A stretch of 35,927 nucleotides of DNA from an uncultured Lachnospiraceae bacterium (lineage in GTDB: Bacteria > Bacillota > Clostridia > Lachnospirales > Lachnospiraceae), in NCBI GenBank assembly GCA_910585895.1, contig CAJUHY010000024.1, positions 1 to 35,927 on the forward strand. The letters run 5' to 3'. The notes under the pieces are model-generated. The model ran no database searches, was not told the origin of the DNA, and saw nothing but the letters and a program-made list of their open reading frames with translations. Position numbers and translations under genes: made by a program. Positions 14,754 through 23,073 of this stretch are shown here, piece after piece (the first letter of the stretch is position 1; every line of letters begins with the position of its first letter).

Positions 14754-15737
14754 ATGGAGATGGCTCAAAGGCCGCGCCGTCTGCGTGGTAATGATGTGCT
14801 GCGGAAAATGGTGCGGGAAGTGAGGATGGATAAATCTTCGCTGATTTATCCGATGTTTGTGCGTGAGGGGAGCAATATCAAGGAAGAAATCCGTTCTATG
14901 CCGGGACAGTACCGCTACAGTGTGGACAGGATGGAGGAAAAGCTGGCAGAGCTCAGTGAAGCGGGAGTCTGTTCTGTGATGTTTTTTGGGATTCCAGACA
15001 AGAAAGATGAGTTGGGAAGCGGCGCATACGCACAGGATGGGATTGTGCAGAAAGCATTCCGCAAGGCAAAGCAGGTATGCCCACATTTGTACCTGATTGG
15101 TGATGTCTGTATGTGCGAGTATACCTCCCATGGTCACTGCGGGGCGCTCTGCGGACATGAGGTGGAAAATGACAGGACGCTGGAGTTGCTGGCTAAGGCA
15201 GCAATTTCCCAGGTACAGGCAGGAGCAGATATGGTAGCGCCTTCGGACATGATGGATGGAAGGGTGGCATATATTCGCAAGGCTCTGGATGAGAATGGCT
15301 ATACAAATATTCCCATCATGTCTTACGCCGTTAAATTTGCTTCTTCTTTTTACGGACCGTTTCGTGATGCAGCAGGCTCCGCGCCCTCATTTGGCGACAG
15401 AAAGTCTTATCAGATGGATTGCCATAACCGCCGGGAAGCATGGAAAGAAGCCTTGCTTGATATGCAGGAAGGAGCCGACATCATTATGGTGAAACCTGCT
15501 TTGGCGTATGGAGATTTAATACGGGAAATAAAAGAACGCACCAATGTGCCGATAGCGGCTTATTCGGTCAGCGGAGAGTATGCTATGGTCAAAGCAGCGG
15601 CGCAGTCAGGGTATATTGATGAGGAACTTGTGATGTGTGAACTGGCGGTGGGTGCATACCGCGCAGGATGTGACATTTATATCACGTATTTTGCGGAAGA
15701 ATTGGCAAAATGCATGGATAGAGGCATCATAGGATAG
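14754..15737 (+). CDS. hemB: Porphobilinogen synthase (delta-aminolevulinate dehydratase)
   Basis: Condenses two 5-aminolevulinate molecules to porphobilinogen. 327 aa, normal length. The zinc-type active site is visible: DVCMCEYTSHGHC gives C119, C121 and C129. The two Schiff-base lysines are K194 in SYAVKFASSFYGPFRDA and K247 in IIMVKPALAYGDLI. The ATG at 14754 lies 8 nt after GGGAGG; the ATG at 14750 is out of frame. It is followed 45 bp later by hemL. A short hairpin (GCAGC / GCTGC) lies in the gap after cobA-hemD. Identification is firm. Confidence 0.97.
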   Translation: MEMAQRPRRLRGNDVLRKMVREVRMDKSSLIYPMFVREGSNIKEEIRSMPGQYRYSVDRMEEKLAELSEAGVCSVMFFGIPDKKDELGSGAYAQDGIVQKAFRKAKQVCPHLYLIGDVCMCEYTSHGHCGALCGHEVENDRTLELLAKAAISQVQAGADMVAPSDMMDGRVAYIRKALDENGYTNIPIMSYAVKFASSFYGPFRDAAGSAPSFGDRKSYQMDCHNRREAWKEALLDMQEGADIIMVKPALAYGDLIREIKERTNVPIAAYSVSGEYAMVKAAAQSGYIDEELVMCELAVGAYRAGCDIYITYFAEELAKCMDRGIIG

Positions 15738-15782
15738 TAAACCATGAAATCAGACAGTGTGTTATGGCAGGAGGGATGAACA

Positions 15783-17066
15783 ATGGCAACAAAGTCGCAA
15801 GAACTTTATCAGGAAGCGGTAAAAGTAATTCCCGGCGGCGTCAATTCGCCTGTGCGGGCGTTTGGTTCCATCGGAGGAAAGCCAAGGTTTATAAAGAGCG
15901 CAAAGGGTGCATATCTTTACGATGAAGATGATAATTGCTATCTTGATTTTGTCGGTTCCTGGGGTCCCATGATTTTAGGTTATGGACATGAGACGGTATT
16001 AAACTGCGTACAGGAGGCATGTCGGCGGGGACTCAGTTTTGGGGCAGCCACGGCGGCGGAGGTTGATATGGCAAAGCTGGTCTGCGAGTTGATTCCCTCT
16101 GTGGAGATGGTGCGTATGGTCAATTCCGGGACTGAGGCAGTGATGAGCGCAATTCGTGCGGCAAGAGGATTTACCGGCAGGGATAAGATAATTAAATTTG
16201 CAGGCTGTTACCACGGGCATTGCGATAGTCTTCTGGTACAGGCAGGCTCCGGCGTGATGACAGCGGGCGTACCGGATAGCCTGGGTGTTCCTGGAAATTG
16301 TACCAGAGATACGCTGTCAGCGCGGTATAACGATTTGCAAACCGTCAAAGCGCATTTTGAGCGCTGCGGTGAGGAGATTGCAGCTGTTATTGTAGAGCCG
16401 GTAGCAGCCAATATGGGTGTTGTGCCGCCTATCCCGGGATTTTTAGAAGGTCTGCGCAATCTCTGTGACAGCTACGGAGCGCTGCTGATTTTTGATGAAG
16501 TGATTACGGGGTTTCGTCTCGCTATAGATGGGGCACAGGGTTATTATGGCATAACGCCGGACCTCACTGTTTTGGGCAAGATTATCGGTGGTGGCATGCC
16601 GGTAGGAGCATATGGAGGCAGACGCGAGATAATGGAACTTGTGGCGCCTTGCGGGGGTGTGTACCAGGCAGGAACCTTGAGTGGGAATCCGGTTGCCATG
16701 GCGGCAGGTATTGCCCAGCTTACAATATTAAAAGAGCATCCGCAATATTACAGGGATTTAAATGAGAAAGGAGACTGGTTTTTTGAGCGGCTGAAAGAGT
16801 GTGTAAAAAATTCAGGAAAGCCCTGGCAGGTAAACCATGTAGGGTCCCTGGGGAGTCTGTATTTTACAGAGCAGAAAGTAGTGGATTATGAGAGTGCGAA
16901 AACTGCAGATACAAAAGTTTTTGCAGATTACTGCAATTATATGCTGGCGCAGAGATTTTACTTTGCTCCTTCACAGTTTGAGGCAATATTTTTATCTCTT
17001 GCGCACACAGAAGAAATGTTAAGGAAGACTTTAGAGCGAATAACAATATTCTTACAAAAAATTTAA
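15783..17066 (+). CDS. hemL: Glutamate-1-semialdehyde 2,1-aminomutase
   Basis: A PLP enzyme that converts glutamate-1-semialdehyde, the HemA product, to 5-aminolevulinate. 427 aa. Seen: PGGVNSPVRAFGSIGG at the N-terminus, VNSGTEAVMSAIRAARG, KFAGCYHGHCDSLLVQAGSG, LIFDEVITGFRL (PLP-ring Asp) and LGKIIGGGMPVGAYGG with the Schiff-base lysine K266. All are typical of HemL rather than of other class III aminotransferases. The ATG at 15783 follows GCAGGAGGG; an ATG seven bases upstream is out of frame. Last gene of the tetrapyrrole set. Confidence 0.97.
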   Translation: MATKSQELYQEAVKVIPGGVNSPVRAFGSIGGKPRFIKSAKGAYLYDEDDNCYLDFVGSWGPMILGYGHETVLNCVQEACRRGLSFGAATAAEVDMAKLVCELIPSVEMVRMVNSGTEAVMSAIRAARGFTGRDKIIKFAGCYHGHCDSLLVQAGSGVMTAGVPDSLGVPGNCTRDTLSARYNDLQTVKAHFERCGEEIAAVIVEPVAANMGVVPPIPGFLEGLRNLCDSYGALLIFDEVITGFRLAIDGAQGYYGITPDLTVLGKIIGGGMPVGAYGGRREIMELVAPCGGVYQAGTLSGNPVAMAAGIAQLTILKEHPQYYRDLNEKGDWFFERLKECVKNSGKPWQVNHVGSLGSLYFTEQKVVDYESAKTADTKVFADYCNYMLAQRFYFAPSQFEAIFLSLAHTEEMLRKTLERITIFLQKI

Positions 17067-17084
17067 AGAATATTAATTCTTTTT
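17065..17084 (+). terminator. Weak AT-rich hairpin overlapping the hemL stop codon
   Basis: AAAGAAT (17065-17071), loop ATTA, ATTCTTT (17076-17082), then TT. It may end the tetrapyrrole transcript. A 7-bp inverted repeat, TGAGTAT (17106-17112) with ATACTCA (17136-17142), follows in the gap. Confidence 0.35.
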
Positions 17085-17164
17085 GCAAAAAAAGGGTGTA
17101 TACTGTGAGTATGGAAAAAGCGGTAATTATTTAGAATACTCAGAGAAGAAGCGGAGAGATTACA

Positions 17165-17950
17165 GTGACGAGTGAAGAGCGGAGAAGACGGGATAGGTAT
17201 TTGGCAAGAAAACGCAGAAGGAAAAGGCAGAGGACGATACAGATAATTGTGCGCTGCGCAATATCATGTGCATGCGTCCTGCTGCTCGTTTTTGTCCTGA
17301 CGAGGCTATTGCTCAGGGATGAGAAACCTGAGTCAGTTCAGGCGCATAGAAATATATCCATGAATGTGAACAGCAAAGAAGAGAAACAGCAGGGGCAGGG
17401 GTTTCAGCAGAAAGTTATTGAGGAGGCCCCGGATTATACGGTGGATTTACTGACGCCGAACCCTTTTTCCAGACCGCAGATGGCATTGGAAGAAGTAAAA
17501 GGAATTGTGGTGCATTATACGGCGAATCCGGGTACCACAGCAGAGCAGAATCGCAGTTATTTTGAGAGCCTGAAAGACACGCAGAAGACAAAAGCAAGCA
17601 GCCATTTTGTGGTGGGAATTGATGGCAAAATTATTCAATGTATACCAAGTTCGGAAATGTGTTACGCCTCCAATGACCGTAATGAAGATTCGTTGGCCAT
17701 TGAGTGCTGCCATCAGGACGAGACGGGGCAGTTTACGCAGGAGACATACGATTCTTTGGTAGAATTGACAGCCTGGCTTTGTGGGAAGTTCAATCTGCCG
17801 GTGGATAGTGTAATCCGGCATTACGATGTAACTGGGAAGGAGTGTCCCATCTACTATGTGGAGAACGAGGATGCCTGGATACAATTTAAGAAAGATGTGC
17901 AGAAGTATCTGGATGAACATGGAACGGAACAGAAGCAGGATTTGACATAA
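17165..17950 (+). CDS. Membrane-anchored N-acetylmuramoyl-L-alanine amidase (Amidase_2)
   Basis: Cleaves the bond between N-acetylmuramic acid and the stem peptide of peptidoglycan. A very basic N-terminus (RRRR and KRRRKRQR, residues 6-23) is followed by one membrane segment (~26-50), so it is a type II membrane protein with the enzyme outside. The catalytic domain spans ~90-255: GIVVHYTANPG gives zinc ligand H117, SSHFVVGIDG is the family's second block, and IRHYDVTGKECP gives H219 and C227. About 40 residues of Gln/Lys-rich linker join them. GTG start at 17165, GGAGA 7 nt upstream. It has a strong terminator downstream and stands alone between the heme genes and the surface-protein region. 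Confidence 0.9.
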   Translation: MTSEERRRRDRYLARKRRRKRQRTIQIIVRCAISCACVLLLVFVLTRLLLRDEKPESVQAHRNISMNVNSKEEKQQGQGFQQKVIEEAPDYTVDLLTPNPFSRPQMALEEVKGIVVHYTANPGTTAEQNRSYFESLKDTQKTKASSHFVVGIDGKIIQCIPSSEMCYASNDRNEDSLAIECCHQDETGQFTQETYDSLVELTAWLCGKFNLPVDSVIRHYDVTGKECPIYYVENEDAWIQFKKDVQKYLDEHGTEQKQDLT

Positions 17951-17964
17951 AGTTAAATAAATGG

Positions 17965-18001
17965 AAAACCCCCGGGACACAAAAAGCGCCTCGGGGGTTT
18001 T
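17965..18001 (+). terminator. Strong rho-independent terminator after the amidase
   Basis: AAAACCCCCG (17965-17974) pairs with CGGGGGTTTT (17992-18001), a 10-bp stem that supplies its own T-tract. Confidence 0.8.
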
Positions 18002-18022
18002 CTGTAGTGTATGTAAAATACA

Positions 18023-18054
18023 CACCCTCACATTAATGTAACAATCGAAGGGTG
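18023..18054. repeat. Nested inverted repeat in the amidase/surface-protein gap
   Basis: CACCCT (18023-18028) pairs with AGGGTG (18049-18054), and the interior starts with the 10-bp palindrome ACATTAATGT (18030-18039). It could be an operator or a small RNA fold. The rest of 18055-18150 is AT-rich with no clear feature. Confidence 0.3.
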
Positions 18055-18168
18055 CAAAATAGGACACTTTTTTTGAAAAAATATTTTGAAATTTGAGAAA
18101 CGCGAATTAATTGCAGAGAAACAGGAACAAATATGACGGTCGCGTATTTATTTGAGGAGTGAGAAAAT

Positions 18169-18381
18169 ATGGAAGCAGACTCCCTGTTGTCACTGGAGAA
18201 AACGCCGACCTCATCCGTGAAGAAGCTTGCAGACATAGCAGTCACGAAAGCGTCCGCGAAGACCGCGTACTACAGGGGCGACAAGTTCGAGCCGGCAGAC
18301 ATAGAAGTGACGGCAAGCTATCCCATAAAATGCTCGAATTTGCGCGTTTTTTGCTCGGAAATAGATTTTTTTAGAGGATAA
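18169..18381 (+). pseudogene. Fragment of a bacterial Ig-like (Big_3-type) domain
   Basis: A 70-codon frame with a fair ribosome-binding site (GAGGAG, 9 nt). Residues ~23-52 (IAVTKASAKTAYYRGDKFEP, then IEVTASYP) match the first half of the Big_3 domains in the surface protein next door, which open with a similar 'TxLTYEEGExFNPEGMTVTATYSDG' pattern. The similarity then stops and the tail (KCSNLRVFCSEIDFF) is unlike an Ig domain. There is no signal peptide. It looks like a leftover of an older surface-protein gene, richer in GC than the AT-rich DNA around it. It could be a translated small protein; I think a remnant is likelier. Confidence 0.45.
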
Positions 18382-18444
18382 AAAATATTATAATAAATTA
18401 TATAGGCATTTGATACGAAAAAATATCAGAAAGGGATGAAAGGG

Positions 18445-21400
18445 ATGAGAAAGAGGAAAGGCAATGGCATACGTTTGTGCGCGTGGGTTCTGGCGCTGGC
18501 ATTGACAATTACATCAGCAGGTATACCGTCAGTGACGGCGGAAGCAGCGAAGGCAGTTAAGGTCAAAAAGGTTCAGATAACCAGCCCTAAAAAGCGCAGC
18601 ATAAGTTTGAACAAGGGCAAGACTTTAAAATTAAAAGTAAAAGTTACGCCGAAGAACGCGAAGAATAAAAAAGTAATTTATAAGAGCAGTAATAAAAAAA
18701 TTGTTAAGATTCTGTCTGGGGGCAGAATAAAAGGAGTGAAGAACGGAACTGCCAGAGTTACTGTAACGGCTAAAGACGGGAGCAGGAAAAAAGCCACACT
18801 TAAGGTGAGGGTTGTGACGCCGGTAAGCAAGTTGAAGCTGAATCTGTCCTCAGCGGTAATTAAAGTGGGAGAACGCACATCCTTGAAAGCAACCGTAACG
18901 CCGTCTGGAGCTTCCAATAAGAAAGTCAATTGGTCATCCTCTAACAGTAAGGTTGCCATTGTGACGAAGCAGGGCGTTGTGATAGGCGTGGCAGCGGGAG
19001 AAGTCAAGATTACAGCCTCATCAGCGGACGGAAGCAAGAAAACTGCAAGCTGCCTCGTTACGGTAAAGAGTGTCACAGACTCAGATCAGAATCCAACAGA
19101 ACCGAATAAGCCGGATAATCCAAATAATCCAGACAATCCAGATAAACCAGATAATCCAGACAACCCAGATAAGCCGGATAATCCAGATAACCCGGATAAG
19201 CCGGATAATCCAGACAACCCGGACAATCCAGATGCCCCAGATAAGCCGGACAATCCAGACAACCCGGACAATCCAGATGCCCCAGATAAGCCGGACAATC
19301 CAGATGACCCGGATGATCCGGATAAGCCGGACAATCCAGATGACCCGGATAAGCCGGACAATCCAGACAATCCGGATAAGCCAACTCCGGTTGTAATTAC
19401 ATTGAAGAAGATTGAGATTACCACACTGCCGACAAAGTTGACATACGAGGAAGGAGAGATTTTTAATCCAGAGGGGATGACAGTGACGGCGACTTACAGC
19501 GATGGGACAACGAAGCTGGTTACAGATTTTGTCTGCTATGAGGGAGAATTAGATCCAAGACATCAAAGCGTGGAGGTGTCCTATACGGAGAAGGGGATAA
19601 CCAGAAAGACAGAAGTTGATATTACTGTGACGGCAAATGACCAACTTGTGTCGCTCAGTTATGAATTGAAGAAGGCGGCTCTTGAACGGGAAGGCTCCTG
19701 TTTTACGGATGATGATATCAAGGTAATAGCGGCTTTTAAAAGCGGCAGGACAGAAGTTATTTCTATTACAGATTGTAAGGTGAATCCGCAGGTATTTACC
19801 TTGGCAACGACATCGGCGACAGTTGGCTATACTTATGGGAATATCCGCAAGATTGTCAAAGTAGAAGGATTTACGGTGAAACCGTACCGCGAGAGATATA
19901 CATTTGAAAATGCAGATACGATGGGAACGATTGTAAAACGAGTCAATGAAACTGCAGACGGCGTGCCCACGGAGGACAATGCCGGAGAGATAGAGCCAAA
20001 GTTTGTGCAAGGGCTTGCCGGCAGCGCGCTTAAAATGGATGGAACGTACGGATTGCGGCTTGACAAGATTGCGGGTACATCCTCTAAGAGCTACAGTATT
20101 TCGATGTGGGTAAAGCCGGATTCCCTGAAAGATAACCAGGCGCTGCTGATTTCTACGGCGAATCAATTTGGGCTGCAAAGCGGACTTCCGCAGACATGGT
20201 GCGCGGTGGCCGGAAGTAATGCGACAGGGGGTATTAAGCTTTGGTCCTATAATAATGGACACGCAACGGCTGCGCAGTCGCAGATTTCGGTGGGCGCTGC
20301 CGCTGCGTGGAGCCATATTGTATTAGTAGTCGATGGAAACGACACGCCGGCAGGCACAGCCTTGGGAACATTGTATGTGAACGGCAGGAAAGCTGGCTCG
20401 GGAAATGTCCGCAATGAGAAAAATGCAGATATGAAAACGTATCTCGGCGTTACCGGTTGGAAAAATGACGGATATTATGCCGGTCTCGTGGATGAACTTA
20501 TATTTACTAATGAGGTTTTGACGCAGGAAGAAGTGGAAGGATATTATCTGGAATACTTCGCGGAGAAAGCAGATAAGATTACGGAGGTAACAGCGGATAA
20601 GACAGAAATCAGCGTAGAATATGGAACAACTACGGCAGATGTTGTCAAAGCATTGAAACAGATAGCATTTACCGGTCGCGCAGGCGAATCACAGATAGTT
20701 TTGGAGAATACGGAAGCTATCTGGACATTAGCTGACCATACGGAGACAACGGAGGGATTGGTCACAGCAGTGGCAAAGATTCCAGCGCCGGAAGGCTGTG
20801 TATTTGAGACAAATGGACAAATGTCCATGTGGGAGACCATAAATGTATCTGTATCCGTGAAAGAGAAAGGTACGCTCAGTGCAATCAGAATTGATGCGCA
20901 GCCGGATAAGCTGAGCTATTTGGCAAATGAAAAGTTTGACAGGTCGGGAATGATAGTTAAGGCGGTTTATTCCAACGGCGGCGAACTGGATGTGACCAAG
21001 CTTGTGCAGATTACAGGGGAAGATAGAATTCTGACGAAGGAGGATACTTCAATTACTGTGATTTATTCGGAAGAGGGGGTTGAGAAATCAGAAGAAGTTG
21101 CGATTACGGTCAAAACTGCAGAAGATATCATGAATGAGATAAGCCATAAAAGGACGGCATATTATCAATTTGACGATAGCCTGACGGATACCATATCTTC
21201 TCAGGGGGCAACCATTGTGAAGAATAAGCCGGTGGCTGCCGGAGAAAATGCCGCTGATACGGAGGCGGCGCCCGAATATGTGGAGGGGATTTCAGGAAAT
21301 GCAATTCGTTTTAGCGGTGATGGAACACATAATGGCCTGCGGCAGGATACCTCCATTACATCTGCAGATTACACAGTATCTATGTGGTTGAAACCGGAGG

Positions 21401-21807
21401 CGCAGATTGCAGAATTTGCCGGGGCGTTTTATGCCTGGAAAGATGATAAGAATTACCTCTCTTGGTATTCTCAATTTAATCATGGATTTGTCGGAATGGC
21501 AGTAGGGAATAACAGAAAAGATACAAAACAGGCAGCCAATATGTTTACGCCAGGAGAGTGGAAGATGGTTACCTGGGTGATGAATGGGGATACAGGAAAA
21601 ATTTATTTGAACGGTGAGTTAGTGGAAACTGCAACGCAGCATGCGAACTTCTTTACAGCAAATGCCGACGCAGCGATTTATCTGGGCTCGGGATGTTTCT
21701 GGGACAACAGTTTTAATGGGGCATGGGATGAAGTAAGCATTTTTAATGATGCATTGACAGACCAGCAGGTAAAGGGTTTGTATATGGGTATAGAGAGGGC
21801 GCAGTGA
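18445..21807 (+). CDS. Secreted multidomain protein: two Big_2, (X-Pro-Asp)n linker, Big_3 and two LamG-like domains
   Basis: A 1120-aa secreted protein with no enzyme domain that I recognise. Order: signal peptide ~1-33 (basic start, hydrophobic core, cleavage near TAEA-AK); two very lysine-rich Big_2 Ig-like domains (~40-125, ~125-210); an (X-Pro-Asp)n linker (~222-313); a Big_3 domain (~319-395) and a second Ig-like domain (~400-475); a LamG/concanavalin-like domain (~485-700); a further beta domain; another Big_3 (~810-890); and a second LamG-like domain (~905-1115). There is no LPXTG motif or C-terminal membrane segment, so attachment may rest on the basic Big_2 domains. Glycan or host-matrix binding is inferred from LamG. 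ATG 18445 is preferred to 18436 because AGAAAGGG lies 9 nt upstream of it. Confidence 0.88.
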   Translation: MRKRKGNGIRLCAWVLALALTITSAGIPSVTAEAAKAVKVKKVQITSPKKRSISLNKGKTLKLKVKVTPKNAKNKKVIYKSSNKKIVKILSGGRIKGVKNGTARVTVTAKDGSRKKATLKVRVVTPVSKLKLNLSSAVIKVGERTSLKATVTPSGASNKKVNWSSSNSKVAIVTKQGVVIGVAAGEVKITASSADGSKKTASCLVTVKSVTDSDQNPTEPNKPDNPNNPDNPDKPDNPDNPDKPDNPDNPDKPDNPDNPDNPDAPDKPDNPDNPDNPDAPDKPDNPDDPDDPDKPDNPDDPDKPDNPDNPDKPTPVVITLKKIEITTLPTKLTYEEGEIFNPEGMTVTATYSDGTTKLVTDFVCYEGELDPRHQSVEVSYTEKGITRKTEVDITVTANDQLVSLSYELKKAALEREGSCFTDDDIKVIAAFKSGRTEVISITDCKVNPQVFTLATTSATVGYTYGNIRKIVKVEGFTVKPYRERYTFENADTMGTIVKRVNETADGVPTEDNAGEIEPKFVQGLAGSALKMDGTYGLRLDKIAGTSSKSYSISMWVKPDSLKDNQALLISTANQFGLQSGLPQTWCAVAGSNATGGIKLWSYNNGHATAAQSQISVGAAAAWSHIVLVVDGNDTPAGTALGTLYVNGRKAGSGNVRNEKNADMKTYLGVTGWKNDGYYAGLVDELIFTNEVLTQEEVEGYYLEYFAEKADKITEVTADKTEISVEYGTTTADVVKALKQIAFTGRAGESQIVLENTEAIWTLADHTETTEGLVTAVAKIPAPEGCVFETNGQMSMWETINVSVSVKEKGTLSAIRIDAQPDKLSYLANEKFDRSGMIVKAVYSNGGELDVTKLVQITGEDRILTKEDTSITVIYSEEGVEKSEEVAITVKTAEDIMNEISHKRTAYYQFDDSLTDTISSQGATIVKNKPVAAGENAADTEAAPEYVEGISGNAIRFSGDGTHNGLRQDTSITSADYTVSMWLKPEAQIAEFAGAFYAWKDDKNYLSWYSQFNHGFVGMAVGNNRKDTKQAANMFTPGEWKMVTWVMNGDTGKIYLNGELVETATQHANFFTANADAAIYLGSGCFWDNSFNGAWDEVSIFNDALTDQQVKGLYMGIERAQ
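19108..19383 (+). repeat. Nine-base periodic (X-Pro-Asp)n coding repeat
   Basis: About 30 near-continuous 9-bp units encode X-Pro-Asp, where X is Asn, Lys, Ala or Asp. Within it a 45-bp block is duplicated perfectly in tandem (19207-19251 and 19252-19296). It encodes an extended acidic linker. Replication slippage would readily change its length in frame. Confidence 0.9.
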
Positions 21808-21812
21808 GGGAT

Positions 21813-21832
21813 AATGCTTTCGTAAGCGTTTT
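21813..21832 (+). terminator. Weak hairpin after the surface-protein gene
   Basis: AATGCTT (21813-21819), loop TCGT, AAGCGTT (21824-21830, one G-T pair), then TT. A marginal terminator. Confidence 0.35.
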
Positions 21833-21887
21833 ACCTGTTTTGTGGGCGGCTGTCCATGGCGAGGGTTGGATTGCGGAAAAATACCCC

Positions 21888-21916
21888 TTGCTATTTGCAA
21901 GAGGTTATGGTAAAAT
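21888..21916 (+). promoter_or_regulatory. rplS promoter with extended -10
   Basis: TTGCTA (21888-21893), a 17-bp spacer and TAAAAT (21911-21916) preceded by TG at 21908-21909. A hairpin CTTGC-TATTT-GCAAG (21887-21901) overlaps the -35 box. Confidence 0.5.
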
Positions 21917-21922
21917 AATAAC

Positions 21923-21996
21923 TCGTGAGACAAGAAAATGATGGTCCTCTGTTACCGAGTGTATTAAGAACATCTAATGAATTAGGAGGTCACAGA
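21923..21996 (+). promoter_or_regulatory. rplS 5' leader, possible autoregulatory element
   Basis: About 74 nt lie between the inferred transcription start and the rplS ATG. CTAAT-GA-ATTAG (in 21974-21985) could partly hide the AGGAGG site. Ribosomal-protein leaders upstream of rplS are known in Bacillota, but I cannot match a consensus by eye. Confidence 0.25.
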
Positions 21997-22350
21997 ATGA
22001 ACGCAACAGAAATTATCAGGAACATTGAGAAAGAACAGTTAAAACCCGAGGTCGACCAGTTTAGCGTAGGCGATACCGTGAAGGTATATGGTAAGATTAA
22101 AGAGGGAAACCGCGAGAGAATCCAGGTTTTTGAAGGGATTGTGCTGAAAAGGCAGGGCGGCAGCAACCGAGAGACTTTCACAGTAAGAAAGTTTTCCAAT
22201 GGTGTCGGAGTAGAGAAGACATGGCCGTTACATTCTCCTAACGTAGAGAAAATCGAGGTGGTTCGTTACGGTAAAGTAAGACGTGCAAAACTGAATTACC
22301 TGAGAGGACGCGTAGGTAAGAGAGCTAAGGTAAAAGAGTTAGTAAAGTAA
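21997..22350 (+). CDS. rplS: Ribosomal protein bL19
   Basis: A 117-aa large-subunit protein at the 30S-50S interface. Recognisable blocks are NIEKEQLKPEVDQFSVGDTV, KIKEGNRERIQVFEGIVLKRQGG, the ETFTVRKFSNGVGVEKTWPLHSP core and the basic C-terminal VRRAKLNYLRGRVGKRAKVKE. The frame extends upstream, but ATG 21997 with AGGAGG 7 nt before it gives the standard N-terminus. It leads the rplS / lepB / rbgA / rnhB block found in Bacillota. Confidence 0.97.
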   Translation: MNATEIIRNIEKEQLKPEVDQFSVGDTVKVYGKIKEGNRERIQVFEGIVLKRQGGSNRETFTVRKFSNGVGVEKTWPLHSPNVEKIEVVRYGKVRRAKLNYLRGRVGKRAKVKELVK

Positions 22351-22478
22351 GTTTTTTGAAGAAATGAAACATGGGAAGGGACAACTACGGCGGTATTTGT
22401 TCCTTCTTTTGTATCTTCTATAAAGAAAAACTTGTTACGCATGGTTGCAGGATGATGGACAGGCAGGAGCAGCAGAAA

Positions 22479-23063
22479 ATGAGAAGAAGAACATCTGGGC
22501 TTAGTTTTTATCATGAGAAAAAGAAAATAAATATAGGGCTGCTGAAAGAGATTGCCATATGGACAGGAGAGATTGTGCTGACGATTGCAGCGGCAGTTAT
22601 TATGGTGTCCTTTTTTGGCTTTCGGGTGTCAGTCATCGGTCCTTCTATGTCCCCGACTTTAGAAGGCGGAGAGAAGGTGCTGGTGAACCGGTTTGTGTAC
22701 AAGCTGTTCGACCCCCAGAAGAATGATTTGATTGTGTTCCAGCCCAACGGCAATGAAAAATCCCATTACTATGTGAAGCGTGTCATTGCGGTACCGGGAG
22801 ATACAGTACAGATAAAAGATGGAGCGGTCTATGTTAATGGAGAACTTTTTGAGGAGAAAACCCAGGAGGAAGCGATTGAAAATGCTATGATGGCGGAAAA
22901 TGAAATTCTTGTGGGTGAAGATGAATATTTTGTGTTAGGCGATAACCGCAACAACAGCGAAGACAGTCGTTATGCCAGCATTGGCAATGTCAAGAAAGAG
23001 CACATTACAGGCGAAGCATGGATGATTGTGTTTCCATGGGACAGGATAGGATTGCTGAAATAG
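22479..23063 (+). CDS. lepB: Signal peptidase I, first copy
   Basis: Cleaves signal peptides from exported proteins at the membrane surface. One N-terminal membrane segment (~24-48) is followed by the catalytic domain. The nucleophile S56 is in GPSMSPTL, the general base K100 in YYVKRVIAVPGD, and the C-terminal box GDNRNNSEDSR is complete. ATG 22479 (AGGAG 9 nt upstream) gives 194 aa, almost the length of the second copy (193 aa); ATGs at 22452 and 22455 are in-frame alternatives. It lies between rplS and rbgA, ending 10 bp before rbgA. The insert GELFEEKTQEEAIENAMMAE differs from the second copy, so the two may prefer different substrates. Confidence 0.94.
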   Translation: MRRRTSGLSFYHEKKKINIGLLKEIAIWTGEIVLTIAAAVIMVSFFGFRVSVIGPSMSPTLEGGEKVLVNRFVYKLFDPQKNDLIVFQPNGNEKSHYYVKRVIAVPGDTVQIKDGAVYVNGELFEEKTQEEAIENAMMAENEILVGEDEYFVLGDNRNNSEDSRYASIGNVKKEHITGEAWMIVFPWDRIGLLK

Positions 23064-23073
23064 GAGGGAAATC

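Noticed and set aside
19108..19383. Possible CRISPR array
   Set aside because: The units are contiguous 9-bp coding repeats without unique spacers and lie inside an open frame.
19073..19424. Long open frames on the minus strand and in another plus frame across the Pro-Asp repeat, including a collagen-like Gly-Leu-Ser repeat
   Set aside because: A 9-bp periodic sequence keeps several frames open by itself; only the frame of the surface protein has signal peptide, start and flanking domains.
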